Below are positions 40,725 to 52,294 of a stretch of DNA of 64,000 nucleotides, in pieces. The stretch's first letter is position 1. Every line of letters begins with the position of its first letter. The notes under the pieces were generated by a model. It did no database searches, had not been told where the DNA came from, and worked only from the letters and a program-made list of their open reading frames with translations. The translations under genes were made by a program, and so were the position numbers. Source of the DNA: Tritrichomonas musculus (taxonomy: Eukaryota; Parabasalia; Tritrichomonadida; Tritrichomonadidae); contig JAPFFF010000018.1 in the NCBI GenBank assembly GCA_039105265.1, positions 2,666,001 to 2,730,000 on the forward strand. Reading direction: 5' to 3'.

Positions 40725-41400
40725 TTATTGATTTATGTATTAGTTTTTGTTTAAAATCTATCGCGACCTAACATAATCCCTTGCTTTTTTTTTTAATTCT
40801 TTTTTTTTTTTTTTTTTTTGCGCGATTATAATAAAGTAACCTTATTTGATGCTTTATAATTTAATGCAATTGTTTTTGTTTAGTTAATGAATACAGATAT
40901 TTGACTAGTTGTTAATATGTAAGTAAAACAACTAAATAAGATTGCATAAATCAAGCAATAAGCATCCTACATCAATTAGAATATAATATCATGTAAGTTG
41001 ATATTATATTAAAATACAATTAAATTTGAAAAATAAAATAATAACATATTTGATTGAAAAAAGCGTCATTGATAAGAATCAAAATAGATGCAATTATTTA
41101 GAAAGAAGCCAAGAAGATGGCCTCAATTTCCAAATTATTTCCTTTAAAAGTTTCTGTCTCTACATGGTAAGAAACGTCTACTCTTAAAATGTGGAAAATA
41201 AATGCCTTAAAATAAGATATGAGCTCTTTTTTAAAGGCAACATCAAATAATTCTTATCTCTGCATAAACTCTCATTGTTTTGTTTCTGTTGAGGCATAAA
41301 AATGGCAAAAAAATGAATCAAAAAGAAAATAGCATCTGCAAAGCAGTCGCTGTTAGGAAGATACTTTTGATTCTATATTCTTACTTCTCCATGGCTGTTT
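40725..41400. other. Spacer downstream of CK1
   Basis: Long T-runs at 40788-40820 directly after the CK1 gene; no gene seen. Confidence 0.4.
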
Positions 41401-41890
41401 TACCAAAAAGGTGAATCACTTGCCGGAAGAAGAAGAAATTGAAGAAGCCGTTCTTATATGAAAGGAAATCCGTGTCTGATCTTCCTCAACCACCTGCCGC
41501 AAGTTGGTGCCCGCACTACTATCTCAAGTAGCTGATGCCAGGTGCGCATTGAACAACAACAATACGACAAACGAGATGAGGAGGAAACATGTTTGGATTT
41601 GATTTCAGATTGTTGAGCCCCAGAAAAACTACCCAGAAAACTCAAAATATGAAGATCAAACTTTTTTTTATTAAAAGTCCATACCTCTCTCTCGAAAGGC
41701 GGACCCCAAACTGTTTCGCTTTTGGTGTGGAAACTAAATGAATCCAGGCCAAAAAAAAAACTCAGGGTAAAAAAAAAACATGGGATATGTTGAAGCAGAC
41801 TAATGGTTCTATGGAGCAAAGCTTTTTGCGAAAGCTTGAAAAACAGCAGCTTCATCCCACATTTTATTTTTTTAAAAATATTAGTAGCCA
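41400..41890 (+). pseudogene. Unassigned coding relic of raised GC
   Basis: Base composition here is richer in GC than both flanks. Plus-strand frames contain plausible protein text (LIFLNHLPQVGARTTISS; IEQQQYDKRDEEETCLDLI; LKVHTSLSKGGPQTVSLL) with several interruptions, and a 145-codon frame is open on the minus strand. No family is recognised. It may be a transposon or gene remnant. Confidence 0.3.
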
Positions 41891-42829
41891 TATTGCCACT
41901 TTTATAACCGATTATTTTTAAAAACTAAACAAATATAAATATTATATTTGGAATGATATATAATTTAAAAACAATAATATAACTAAATATAAATATTAAT
42001 TAAATATTCAAATATTTAAAAAAATGTTAAAAAAAGAAATATTAGTGAAGATATGCGGAAAAAATATTTTTGGTTGTTAAACTTTTTGACTATACCAAAC
42101 AAGGAGTTGTTATTGTTTTATCAAAAAGTAAACTTTTATCTCAAAAAGTAAAAAATAAATTAAATTCTGAATAACTCAATTTTTTTCGACCAAAGTTTTT
42201 TCTTATTAGTGAAAAATGGAATATGAATATGGAATAAGCAAAAATTTTCTTAAAAAATTCACTTCATATTGTTATTAAAATATTGCAATGTTACGTTGAT
42301 AATTTGAATATTGAAATCAATATTTCGTTTTCAAATTGAGAAAATTAGTATAACTTCTCTAAAATGCTATGATATTTAGAAAGTTTTTTTTAATAAAATA
42401 ACTAAGTCTTTTTATTTAGATTGTTAGAAACAATTTATTAATAAATTTATTTCATAATATGTTTCAAATATTTTTTTTTGGAATGAGTCAAATTGACTCA
42501 GTCAATTAATTGATTTGTTGATAGGATATCAAGGATTTAAAGCAAAATTGCATGATAAAACATAATCAAAATTATTTTTTAATAAAATAACCAATAAAAT
42601 TTTTTCTTTTTTATTTTGGAATTAGCATTTGTTTTTCTTATCTGAAAGAAATAGTATGCAAAGATGATTTTTAGCATTTTTTAATCTCAATTAAATTAAA
42701 ATTTTCATTCATAAAAAATAATTTAATTCATATGTATTGAATAACTCTTTGTTATTAACTGATCATAATCAAAGAAAAAATCAAAATAAACTATTTAAAT
42801 TACAAGAAAATAAAAAACAATTTATATAA
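41891..42829. other. AT-rich spacer before the HP1-like gene
   Basis: No gene or clear repeat seen. Confidence 0.4.
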
Positions 42830-43309
42830 TCATGTTTTTCCAATTTTGATATCTGACATCTTCAACTTAGTTGTCGATGTAAAATCAAATGATGATTCAA
42901 AAAAATTAATTAGAGGGTTTAAAGAATGATATTTCAAATATGCAAGAGAGCGCTCAGCTTTTTCCCCATTAATTTTGTTTTTTGTTAAAAATATTATTTT
43001 CCCATTATCATCTTTTCGCACACCAATAATTTCAATTCTTGCATCTCTCGTTTTTTGTTTTGAATCCTTTTGATTACCTTTTTTTTCTAATTGACTTTTT
43101 TTTTTCTCATCTTCTCTTACTTTTTCCCAGTAACTATCTAATAACTCTTTGCAATTAAGATTAGATTCACTTTCCCACGAATTTTCGCTTGACGGAAATC
43201 CTTTCCATTTTAAAAAATAGGAGAGGCCAGAAGCTGTTTCTCGGTGCTTCAAAATCTCTTCTACTTCATAACCTGCTTCTTCTTCTTCTTCTTCAATATC
43301 ACTACTCAT
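42830..43309 (-). CDS. HP1-like chromodomain plus chromo-shadow protein (159 aa)
   Basis: Residues 14-62 form a chromodomain: YEVEEILKHRETASGLSYF, then LKWKGFPSSENSWE. The methyl-lysine cage residues Tyr14, Trp35 and Phe38 are in the HP1 places, so binding to methylated histone H3 (K9 type) is expected. A short charged hinge (KKSQLEKKGNQKDSKQK) leads to a C-terminal chromo-shadow domain, about residues 90-148 (ARIEIIGVRKDDNGKIIFL, then HSLNPLINFFESSFDF). This is the complete HP1 layout in a compact 159 residues; the acidic N-terminus is also typical. It would work in heterochromatin. The RasGEF gene starts divergently 173 bp away. Confidence 0.92.
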   Translation of the reverse strand: MSSDIEEEEEEAGYEVEEILKHRETASGLSYFLKWKGFPSSENSWESESNLNCKELLDSYWEKVREDEKKKSQLEKKGNQKDSKQKTRDARIEIIGVRKDDNGKIIFLTKNKINGEKAERSLAYLKYHSLNPLINFFESSFDFTSTTKLKMSDIKIGKT

Positions 43310-43482
43310 TCAAATTATAGAAAGATTTGAATTAAAATTTTAATGGCATGCATTATTTTTGAAACAAATCACAAAATAAATTGAAAATTTTCTTTTTGAA
43401 TATTTTTTATATATTAGGTATACTTAATATTTTCAATCATTTTTAAATAAAATCAAATAGTTTACGTTAATAATTGTGATTT

Positions 43483-45834
43483 ATGAACACACTCAATACC
43501 ACGCCACGCCGATCATCATCAGCTCAAAGAAAACGTAAAAAACATGAAATTGAAGTCGGACAACAAAATTCTTTACATACCAATCATCATAATAACAATT
43601 CTGAACTCAAACAAAACGGAAATCGGATTTCATCTGTAGAAAATCGAAGACAATTAATTAAATTTAATTCTTCTTCTGATTCTTCGGATTCTTTTCAAAA
43701 TAATACTCTCAAATTAAGAAATAATCAATCATTTAATAATAAGTCCCGAATTGAAATAGTAAAAAAAAGTTCAGCACGTCGTCAAGCTAGCGTTAATTCC
43801 CATAAAAATGTTCAGCGTTCTACGAATCATTATAATAATGAGAACCATCTAAAAAATAATGATTATGACCAAAAAGAGGATGAACGTTCCGTTATTATTT
43901 CAGAAAGAAGAAAAGTAAAAAGAAAAGTTCCAGTACAGCGTGATTCTTTAAGTATAATTCATCAGCCTAAAAGGGTAAGAGGTGTATCTGTAAGTAGAAA
44001 CCTTAAATCATCAATGCAAGAAGAAGATCAAGAATTGGAATTAGAATCCAAATCAATATTGAAATCAAATAAGAAAAAGTGTCAATTACAATTTTCATTA
44101 CCTTTTACATTTGATCATTTTTATATTCAAAGCAATCCTCAACCTCTAGATGGGATACTTGTTAGTAAGTTAAACGGCGTTCAAAATAAATCAAATGTTG
44201 TTCAAGATGACGTATTACAATATGTTCAGCCAATTGATCAATTTATTCCTGGACCAACCGCTCCGTTTCAGGATCGGCATCAGAATAAAAGTCAGAAAGT
44301 TCCCATAAGTAAAGTAAATAATTTTCTTTCGTCGCTGTTTCTTGAAAATGATGATACTTCTCTTCAATTTTTCACACTAGATTTTGGGACATCATACGTA
44401 TCATCTATTGAAGATGAAGATGAACTAGAAATCAAAAATTCGGCAAAATACTACCCAAATTTTTATATATTTGATACTGTCTCAGAGCAGCTTGTTGAAA
44501 ATTTGAAGCAACCTAATGTTATTGCACAAGTTCTCCGTATTATTTTTGATAATAGATCTCCTCTTCATGACAAAAATGGATTTAATTTGACTACTATCAT
44601 GAATCCTGATGAAAGTGAAGTTAAATATGTCACCTTAAACGACATTACCTATATTGATTGCATTTCGCCATCAGCTTTTTTTGATTTTCAATTTGGTGAA
44701 AAAGTCACAGAAATTTTACCTGATAAATTTCACTTATTTGTTTGGCATAATTTAGGGATTCCATCTCTTCCGATTGCGCGAAATATTGAAAAAGTTTTAA
44801 AACTCTTGGATCCTGAGCGAATGTCAAATGTTGCTCAATATATTTTTTTATGGTTATATTATTATCCTGAGGATTTTTACGACGATGTTAACTGTTCAGA
44901 TTTGATTTTAAAGATGACAAAAAAGCTTGTAAACAAAAACACAGACCTTGTTTTGTGTCAAGCAGCAATAATCAGAGCGTTGGTTCAAGCATTAAAAACA
45001 AAAACCAGAACACCTGAAGAGTTTTGCTTGAAGTTGCCTTCTCCAAACATGAGGAGTGTCCTTAAAAATACAGATTTGATGGATCTTGATATTGATTTTG
45101 AGGTTTTGGTTAATCATTTTACTTACATCGATATCGAAATGATGCATCAATTAAAACAGAAAGATTTTGTTCATGACAATTGGAAGCAAAGGCCTGATCT
45201 TTCACCTAACATAAACAAATTAATTGATAGATTCAACGAAGTTTCCTCATTTATAGCAGCATCAATTCTGATAGATAACGATCAACAGAGAGCAAATGCT
45301 ATTTCTTTCTGGATAAATGTAATGGATACTTCAAGGAAAATGAAAAATTACCATTTGGTATCTGAAATTGATGCTGCACTTTCATGTCTTCCAATTAAAA
45401 GGTTAAAAAATACATGGAAACTGATTGATATCCAAATTCTAGATAAATATCAAAATCTTAGGAATTTCTTTGACAAAAAGGAAAATAAAATTGAAATGAT
45501 GGAAAGTCCTGAAATAACAATGCCTTTTATTGGACTATTCTTAGCGGAATTATCTCAATCTTTTGACGATGAACCTACTAAAAAACCTCTTCCTTCTGGT
45601 GGGGATGGTTATAACTTGTCTTTACATCGAAAGTATTTCAATATTATTGAGAAAATTTTCCTTGATTGGGGAATGAATTTAAGATTTGATCTTGATACAA
45701 AGCTTCTTGAAGAATGTCGTGTTTTGAGTGGGAGAGCACGAAAACCAACAGATTTAATTCTTCCTTCGGTAAATTTTGAGCCACCAAGGCCTAATGAGAA
45801 AAGATTTTTAGAAGATTATTTGAAAAAATATTAG
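43483..45834 (+). CDS. RasGEF (CDC25-homology) guanine nucleotide exchange factor (783 aa)
   Basis: Residues 1-200 are basic and Asn/Ser-rich (for example RRSSSAQRKRKKHE) with no fold visible. Residues about 330-490 look like a Ras exchanger motif (REM) region, including VAQYIFLWLYYYPEDF. Residues about 540-770 form the RasGEF domain: LVNHFTYIDIEMMHQLKQKDF at its start, LIDRFNEVSSFIAASIL, then RANAISFWINVMDTSRKMKNYHLVSEIDAALSC, and PFIGLFLAELSQ near its end. These match Cdc25/Sos-type exchange factors that load GTP onto Ras-family GTPases. The gene diverges from the HP1-like gene and is complete. Confidence 0.92.
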   Translation: MNTLNTTPRRSSSAQRKRKKHEIEVGQQNSLHTNHHNNNSELKQNGNRISSVENRRQLIKFNSSSDSSDSFQNNTLKLRNNQSFNNKSRIEIVKKSSARRQASVNSHKNVQRSTNHYNNENHLKNNDYDQKEDERSVIISERRKVKRKVPVQRDSLSIIHQPKRVRGVSVSRNLKSSMQEEDQELELESKSILKSNKKKCQLQFSLPFTFDHFYIQSNPQPLDGILVSKLNGVQNKSNVVQDDVLQYVQPIDQFIPGPTAPFQDRHQNKSQKVPISKVNNFLSSLFLENDDTSLQFFTLDFGTSYVSSIEDEDELEIKNSAKYYPNFYIFDTVSEQLVENLKQPNVIAQVLRIIFDNRSPLHDKNGFNLTTIMNPDESEVKYVTLNDITYIDCISPSAFFDFQFGEKVTEILPDKFHLFVWHNLGIPSLPIARNIEKVLKLLDPERMSNVAQYIFLWLYYYPEDFYDDVNCSDLILKMTKKLVNKNTDLVLCQAAIIRALVQALKTKTRTPEEFCLKLPSPNMRSVLKNTDLMDLDIDFEVLVNHFTYIDIEMMHQLKQKDFVHDNWKQRPDLSPNINKLIDRFNEVSSFIAASILIDNDQQRANAISFWINVMDTSRKMKNYHLVSEIDAALSCLPIKRLKNTWKLIDIQILDKYQNLRNFFDKKENKIEMMESPEITMPFIGLFLAELSQSFDDEPTKKPLPSGGDGYNLSLHRKYFNIIEKIFLDWGMNLRFDLDTKLLEECRVLSGRARKPTDLILPSVNFEPPRPNEKRFLEDYLKKY

Positions 45835-46116
45835 AATTTTGTATTTATAAATATTATTTTTCATAATTTTCTGATTTTTATTTTAGCATGTTGTATCATA
45901 TAAAACCAATAAAGTCATGTTTTTAGAAATTTAATATTTTTATATAATTTCCAATAATTAAAAGAATAAGGCCAATAACTATTATTAACTTTTTTGGCAT
46001 TCCGCATATTAAAAAAGAAAGAAAAGAAAGATTCAAGGGTTATCAAGATATTTCCAAAATAAGTAATATTAAACTTTTTAAATTAATATTTGGCAAAGAA
46101 TTAATTCTTTTATTTG

Positions 46117-46401
46117 ATGTCAAAGCCAATTAGTCTTTCACACAATGCAAATAGGATTCTGTATGTTCGAAACCTTCCTTATATGATTGATGGGCAGGAT
46201 CTTTATGATTTATTCGGTGCATATGGTCCTATACGTCAAATTCGAATAGGGAATATACCAAAGACACAAACTACAGCATATGTTGTTTTTGAAGATGTTT
46301 TAGATGCGCAAGCAGCAAAAGATGCGCTTAATGGATATACAATGGGTTCGCGTTATTTAATTGTTCAATATCATCGTCTTGACAAAATTCAAGATAATTA
46401 A
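46117..46401 (+). CDS. SF3b6/p14-like RRM spliceosome protein (94 aa)
   Basis: A single RRM with RNP2 ILYVRNLPY and RNP1-like TTAYVVFEDV, closely resembling human SF3B6 (p14), which reads ILYIRNLPYKI and GTAYVVYEDI. GPIRQIRIGN is also shared. In the U2 snRNP this protein binds SF3B1 and contacts the branch-point adenosine. The trichomonad copy stops soon after the RRM (LDKIQDN) and lacks the C-terminal tail of the human protein. The first ATG is at 46117. A spliceosome protein in the same window as an intron-containing gene is coincidence, but consistent with a working splicing system. Confidence 0.93.
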   Translation: MSKPISLSHNANRILYVRNLPYMIDGQDLYDLFGAYGPIRQIRIGNIPKTQTTAYVVFEDVLDAQAAKDALNGYTMGSRYLIVQYHRLDKIQDN

Positions 46402-46631
46402 GATGATATGCCTTTTTTCTTTATATGTTTAATCAATATTTTGCTTTCTTCATAGATATTTTTAAACTGGTGTTGATATTTTCTTTAATAATATAATATA
46501 ATATTACGATTAAATAAACTTTGTTATAGAGTTAGTAAGCATATTAATTTTTTTATAAATTAAGGCATATAATGATGAATAGAGAATTTCAAAATATATT
46601 ATTGACAACTAATCATATATATAAAACTCAT

Positions 46632-47567
46632 TTAAAAGTCTGGTAAATTAGCAGCAATATTTTGTTTCTGTTCATCAGTTAATGATGATGGAAAAGAAAT
46701 CTTGAATCTGAAAATAGCATCTCCTCGTCCGCCACTTTTCTTGGGCATTCCTGCGCCAATAACTCTTAAATCTGCTCCTGGAGAAACTACATTTTTAACT
46801 TCAAGGACGACTGGTTCGCCATCAACACCTTTCCGAGTCTGTGTAAAGCCGCATAGAGCTTGTTTCAATGTAATAATTTCCTCTGTAACAAGATTATCAC
46901 CTTCACGTTTCCAAACGTCATGAGACTTTTCTTCAATAACAAATTGTATATCTTGTGGGAGTTGGCCATAATTTTGATCACCTTCACCTTCAAATGTGAG
47001 TTTTGTGCCTGCCTTCCAGCCTGGTCGAACCTCAATTTCAAAAATTTTTGGATCTGGTCGGCCATTTATTGTTCTTGTAACTTTCATCTTTTTTGTACAG
47101 CCTGAGTAAAGCTGTTCGAGTGTGCAAGAAACTGGTAATACAGCTGGTTCGGGCTTCCTTTGAGCTCGACGGCCCATGCCGCCCATTCCACCCATGCCTC
47201 CCATTCCACCAGGGCCACCACCCATGAATGAGAATCCTGGCATACCGCCCATACCTCCCATTCCTCCCATACCACCGAAGATATGAGAGAATAAATCTTG
47301 TGCTGATGAAAAATCGAAAGTATATCCATGACCTGGTCCTCCCTTTAAACCTTCTTCACCAAACTGATCGTATATTTTTCTCTTTTCAGGATCGTTTAGA
47401 ACATCATATGCTTCTGAAATTTCTTGGAATTTTGCTTGTGCTTGTGCTTGATTATCTGGATTTTTATCTGGGTGCCATTTCATTGCTAGCTTACGATAAG
47501 CGCGTTTGAGTTCTTGAGCATCTGCTGTTCTTGGAACACCTAAAATTTCGTAATAATCTTTTCCCAT
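46632..47567 (-). CDS. Type II DnaJ/Hsp40 co-chaperone (311 aa, DNAJB-like)
   Basis: Residues 4-70 are a J domain with the HPD motif in [11 protein letters not shown]. Residues about 78-135 are a Gly/Met/Phe-rich linker with repeated GGMGGM units. The C-terminal client-binding domains follow ([48 protein letters not shown]). The cysteine-rich zinc finger of type I DnaJ proteins is absent, so it is type II (Sis1/DNAJB1-like). It stimulates Hsp70 ATPase in the cytosol or nucleus. A TCATT Initiator lies 17 bases upstream of the ATG. The Gly-rich part is a simple repeat at DNA level. Confidence 0.95.
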   Translation of the reverse strand: MGKDYYEILGVPRTADAQELKRAYRKLAMKWHPDKNPDNQAQAQAKFQEISEAYDVLNDPEKRKIYDQFGEEGLKGGPGHGYTFDFSSAQDLFSHIFGGMGGMGGMGGMPGFSFMGGGPGGMGGMGGMGGMGRRAQRKPEPAVLPVSCTLEQLYSGCTKKMKVTRTINGRPDPKIFEIEVRPGWKAGTKLTFEGEGDQNYGQLPQDIQFVIEEKSHDVWKREGDNLVTEEIITLKQALCGFTQTRKGVDGEPVVLEVKNVVSPGADLRVIGAGMPKKSGGRGDAIFRFKISFPSSLTDEQKQNIAANLPDF

Positions 47568-47581
47568 ATTCTAAAGTTAAA

Positions 47582-47586
47582 AATGA
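47582..47586 (-). promoter_or_regulatory. Candidate Initiator (TCATT) of the DnaJ gene
   Basis: The A at 47584 lies 17 bases upstream of the ATG at 47567. Confidence 0.45.
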
Positions 47587-47901
47587 AGATAAGTGGTCAG
47601 TCATTTTGAAACAAACTTTTTCATTAATGAAAATTTTGGCATACGAGCTTCAGAATATGTATGAATTGCAAAAATTTCCTGCAAAAGCAATAAGTAGTAT
47701 CTTATAATAATTATATAAAGTTATCAAAATCAACATGACGAGCAAAAACAATAAAATTATTCTTCAAAAATTGTTTTAATTGAAGCAATTGATGATTTTG
47801 TAAAATAACTCACAAAATGTATATTTATGTTTATGTTAAAATTAATGAGAATTTTGGTATTGGTAAAAAAGTTCGTTTATTAAAAACAAAACAATTTAAA
47901 T

Positions 47902-48528
47902 TTATATTAGATTCAACAATTCTGGAACTAATCTCATAATTTCTTTTCTATGCAGCTGAAGAAAATTCAAAATATATTCACTATATTTTGAATAATTTCG
48001 AAAATATAAGTCAATACTCCGAAATTCTTCTCGTGTCATTTTTTGAAGATGGCAAAAATCGCTTATTATATTGTGAATCTTTCTAACCAACTCTTTCGGA
48101 AACCTTTTCTTTGTTGTGAAAATCTGATAAAATAGTAATTTAAATTTGTTCGCATTCCTTGAAAGATCAACTTTCTTCTTAGAATATTTTGTCGAGCTTT
48201 CAGATGTTAATCTTTCAACTGGAAAACATTTTGGAAATGGTTCTATTGTATTAACTTTTTCTTTTGTTTGCAAATCAGAAATTTTCGAATTTAGTGTTAA
48301 ATCAATTAAATTAGAACTAAAATTAAATGAGAGTCCGTATATTGTATTTTCTTCATAACTTTCATCATTAAAGAAATAATCATAAAGATCTGAATGTATA
48401 TCGGTTTGATCAATCTGATGGTTCTTTTGAAAATTATTTTCATTAGATTGTATGTTGTCTGAGCCAAAAGCCAAAATAAAATTATTATGGTAGCTTGGTG
48501 TAATTCTACTAGATTTCTTATCAATCAT
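47902..48528 (-). CDS. Unknown protein (208 aa)
   Basis: Not recognised. The first 115 residues are polar and Asn/Ser/Asp-rich. The last 90 residues (from NANKFKLLFYQIFTTKKRFPKEL to LVPELLNLI) are basic and predicted helical, perhaps a small folded domain. A TCATT Initiator-like motif lies 10 bases upstream of the ATG, in favour of a real gene. Its layout, disordered part then small helical domain, is the mirror of the unknown protein at 35369-36028, but I see no clear sequence match between them. Confidence 0.55.
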   Translation of the reverse strand: MIDKKSSRITPSYHNNFILAFGSDNIQSNENNFQKNHQIDQTDIHSDLYDYFFNDESYEENTIYGLSFNFSSNLIDLTLNSKISDLQTKEKVNTIEPFPKCFPVERLTSESSTKYSKKKVDLSRNANKFKLLFYQIFTTKKRFPKELVRKIHNIISDFCHLQKMTREEFRSIDLYFRNYSKYSEYILNFLQLHRKEIMRLVPELLNLI

Positions 48529-48535
48529 AAAAAAA

Positions 48536-48540
48536 AATGA
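48536..48540 (-). promoter_or_regulatory. Candidate Initiator (TCATT)
   Basis: The A at 48538 is 10 bases upstream of the ATG at 48528. Confidence 0.45.
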
Positions 48541-49850
48541 TTTTATAAATTAAAATTTTATAAATTTTCATATAAATAATACTTCAAAAAGTTTAATTGT
48601 TATTCACAAAATCCTAAATTTTAAAAATTTTAATTTAATGCGTTACATTGAAAAATTTAAAAAGATGAACTGATCGGCAAATATTTATAAAAAAAAGGTA
48701 ATTTCACGATTTTTAAATGTGTTAACTCAGCATCTAGTAAGTCAATATAAAAACATTTTGATATCAAATTGTTTATTATCATTAAAAGAATGTATAAATG
48801 ATAATTAAATACAAATTTATGCAGCTTTTTGAAAAATTGATTATGAGCTGCAACTTCATGAAAAATCTAAATTTTCTTCTTATACTAAAAAATTAGATGA
48901 CGTTTTTAATGATATGGTAAGTCAGTGATGGAAAATATCAATTTTATTTAAATCAATTAATGCTAGTGACTAATGAAAAAGCTTACTAATAAAAAATGGT
49001 TCAAGCCCCAACAGTCAATTTTGAGAAAAAGTTGATTCCTTCAATTAATAATCGATTTTTCATTTTAGGAATTCATGTTAAGTGACTTAACGTCTTTGGT
49101 AATTTTTATTATATCGTTTTTTCAGCCAATTTAAGGAATTTTAAAATCTGATTTATATTAATAGTTTTTCGAATTACGTAGATTGTTTTGTGTATGTATT
49201 TACAGTAAAATTCAGTGATTTTTTTTCAAATATCGAATATTTTTTCATATTTTCTTGTTTATATTAGATTTTCAAAAGTTAAGAGGTTTAAAAAGAGTAT
49301 TATAACTTGTTTGTGCATTTAAAATAAAATAAATTGTTTTATATAGGAAAATATTGACGAATTAAACTTTTGACTTTTTTTTTTTTTTTGAATTAATTAT
49401 ACAATTTATTCAATGAGTTTTTATAAAAGTGGTTATTGGATAAATAATTTTTAATTTCTTGTTAATAGTATATTTTATTAAATAAAAATTTTTTTAATAA
49501 TAACTCAAATATGTTAATTATTATTTTATTAGTAAGATAATCAATGCAATTAATATGCAAATATAATTGAATTTTAAAAATTGAATTTGAGAGAAAAAAA
49601 TTTGAATTCTCAGAAAAATATATTTGATACATATCTTCAAATATGAGACATAATGATATTTATAAATTATAATTTAATTTATAAGGATGTAAATTATATC
49701 CAAAAATCGCAAAAAGAGCCATGGTATGGTGATTTGCTCCGGTCTTTTGGTGATTTATAGAAAAAATATAAATTTTTTTGTACATAAAGTTGTTTTATAA
49801 ACTGGGACCGATTGCAGAATGACACTTTATCCCACTTGGCACCACCATTA
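48541..49850. other. AT-rich spacer left of the pogo-like relic
   Basis: No gene seen. Composition changes sharply to higher GC at about 49700, where the transposon-derived DNA starts. Confidence 0.45.
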
Positions 49851-51561
49851 ATGCAGCAGCATCCTGAGAGCACAACTTCACAACCGTTTTCTTCGGCGAC
49901 GTTGTCACCACCTTTTCCATCATTACTGCAAATGCAACAGTATCCTGAGAGCACAACCTCACAAACATTTGCTTTTCCTATTCAACGACAGGAAGAGCAT
50001 CCTTTTGATTTCACAATTCATCATCCTCTCCCTTCTTCTCGGCTCCCATCACAACAACCCCTGCAGCAGTCAAATGAAAACTCTCAGTTTTCATATTGGC
50101 AGCTATACCTGCATGAACATGAAGAAGAAGATGAAGTTGAAGATCTTACTTCTTATTTGATAATGGATAAATTCTCACCTATCCAAAACCATGTAATTTG
50201 TTCACGAATCAATGGAAAAAGTTATTCTGAGATTTTCTGGGATGAAAAACAACTCTACAACAGACAAATATCTAAGTGTTTAAAACGTTCTGCATTGGGA
50301 TTTTCTTGGAATATTCCATGTATCAAAGGACCACCGATGTATCTTTGTTCATTTGACACAGATATCTTAGTTGAAGAAGTTCAAAATACATATGAACATG
50401 GAACACCATTTGATACATATGAACTTTTGGATCGTGCACAGGAAATTAGAGAAGAGAGAATCTGCAAAGGAATAAAGTTTTTAATGAAAACTGGAAGCGA
50501 TTTCCTTGCAGAAGAACTGCTACAAAAGTGTTCAAAACCACCTTCACGAGCATGGATTAACAGCCTCCTTGCACGGACTCAGCTACAGCTTCGTGACAGA
50601 AGGAACATTAAACTGCAACGGCTTACTGCTTGCTCACCAGAAATCTTCGAATCATATTTCTACATTCACGCTCCAATCATACCTAATGCTTGTCCGTATT
50701 TAATTTTTGGAGCCGATGAAACTATTCTCGAGACTCTGCTCAATGGCAAAATTATTGTACCTGAAGGAGTAACGGAGGCCATTGCAGCAGAAATAGAGCA
50801 ATTCCCTCATATTTCTGTTATGTGCTGCAACAGTGTCTTAGGTGATGTGATGCCTCCTTTCATGATTCTTCCTACAATAACAACTTTGCCAGATGAACTT
50901 CGCATCTTCACTGAGTCTGAGCAGATTGACGTAACGTGTGCTCCTTCTGGATACATGAATCGTGATTGCTTTGTCCGTTGGACGATTACATTCATTAATC
51001 ACTTGAACATTTATAGACTAAAGCTTCCTTTAGCAATCAGAAACCAGCGTGCTGTATTGATTATGGATGGCCATTCATCGAGAGCTTGCCCATTAGCACT
51101 TTGGCTGCTGGATCATTGAACAAGCAAACACGAGCCATATTGTTCAAATGTTTGATGTTTGACTTGTGTCCCCTTTCAAAACTTTTTTCAGACAAACATT
51201 TCACAAATTAGCGAAAAAAGACAGAACTTACTTTCCAACGATAATATCACGACTTCGTAACCATGCAGCAATAGCTATCATTTCTGCATGGACCGCAGCA
51301 TCAAGTATCTCAAACCGAATAAAGGCAGCATGCAAAACTGGGATCTATCCATTGAATCTTGAAGTAGTACTAAGGTCACGTTTCATTTTCAACTTAACGG
51401 ACGAACAGAGAGCACGGCAAGAAAAGAGGGATCAAAGAAGAATGGCTAGCTTAGACATTAACTGTAAAATATTAACGCAAGCAGATATGATCATAAAAAT
51501 TAAAGCAAAAGTAAGCCAACAAAAACGTTATGAGCATCTGTGCATTATTCTGAATTTGTAA
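49851..51561 (+). pseudogene. Pogo-like (DDE_1, Tc1/mariner superfamily) transposase, broken
   Basis: A nearly complete transposase. The N-terminal 90 residues are Pro/Gln/Ser-rich with an internal duplication (MQQHPESTTSQPF, MQQYPESTTSQTF), then a helix-turn-helix/CENP-B-like region (PPSRAWINSLLARTQLQLRDRRNIK). The catalytic part has YLIFGADETIL (first Asp), ISVMCCNSVLGDVMPPFMIL, then VLIMDGHSSRACPL (second Asp). The frame is lost at about 51115; in the next frame ANTSHIVQMFDV (third Asp) and VSPFKTFFRQTF follow, with an in-frame TGA at 51160-51162 between them. The tail is basic. So there is one frameshift and one stop, otherwise well preserved and fairly young. GC is higher than in the flanks. 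No terminal inverted repeats were found by eye. Confidence 0.85.
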
Positions 51562-51989
51562 AACAAACATATTCTAAATGCGAGAATGGAGCGCGTTTGC
51601 TTAGCAGTCCACCTCCAGAATTGTGGCGATTTGATTTCAATGAATCAGAAAGTTTTTCAATTTTCATCTAAAAATTCTGTTGAATATTATTATTCGTTTT
51701 CATTAATGTTTTGCAGATTGTTAATATTCTAATGATTAAATTGCATTTTTTAACTTTTTGGTTCCGCCATTTGCTACCTTCTTCTACGAGAATATAAGCT
51801 AATTCTGTTGTCACGATATGAAATATTGCTGATCACGATTGGTTTAATTGATATTATGAGTTTTTGATATTAGAAATTGCCCCTTTGAAATTTAATATTT
51901 TTTTGAAAAGGTCACCAAACTTTTGAAAATTTAGATTTAGTTTACATGAAAAGATATTTATTAACATTAAATTATCTACTTCACCAATT
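51562..51989. other. Spacer after the pogo-like relic
   Basis: No gene; possible 3' remnant of the transposon up to about 51660. Confidence 0.35.
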
Positions 51990-52052
51990 AAGGGAACAAA
52001 TATATCCATTGTTGGAATATGTACAGATAACGGACCAAACTTTAAGGCTTCT
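51990..52052 (+). pseudogene. Short transposase relic, hAT/DUF659-like
   Basis: Reads SIVGICTDNGPNFKAS, the I/V-G-x-x-T-D-N-x-x-N-x-x-K/A signature around the first catalytic Asp of hAT transposases (DUF659-type). It is followed by a stop. Too short for more. Confidence 0.45.
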
Positions 52053-52294
52053 TGAGGCCATATTCAAAAAGAGTTTTTGAAGTAGCACTTGAGAGTTCCC
52101 GTTAATAAGATTTTAATGTAATACACATACAACACAAATGATCACTAAGGATCTTTATCATATTTGGTTTAAAAATCCCAAATTCATAATAGTTATTTGA
52201 CCATGTGGTTGACCCATTAACGATTAATGAGCCAGTTTCATTTTCTAATATAGAAAAGTCTTTTTCTGTAAATATTTGCTGAATAATTTATTAT

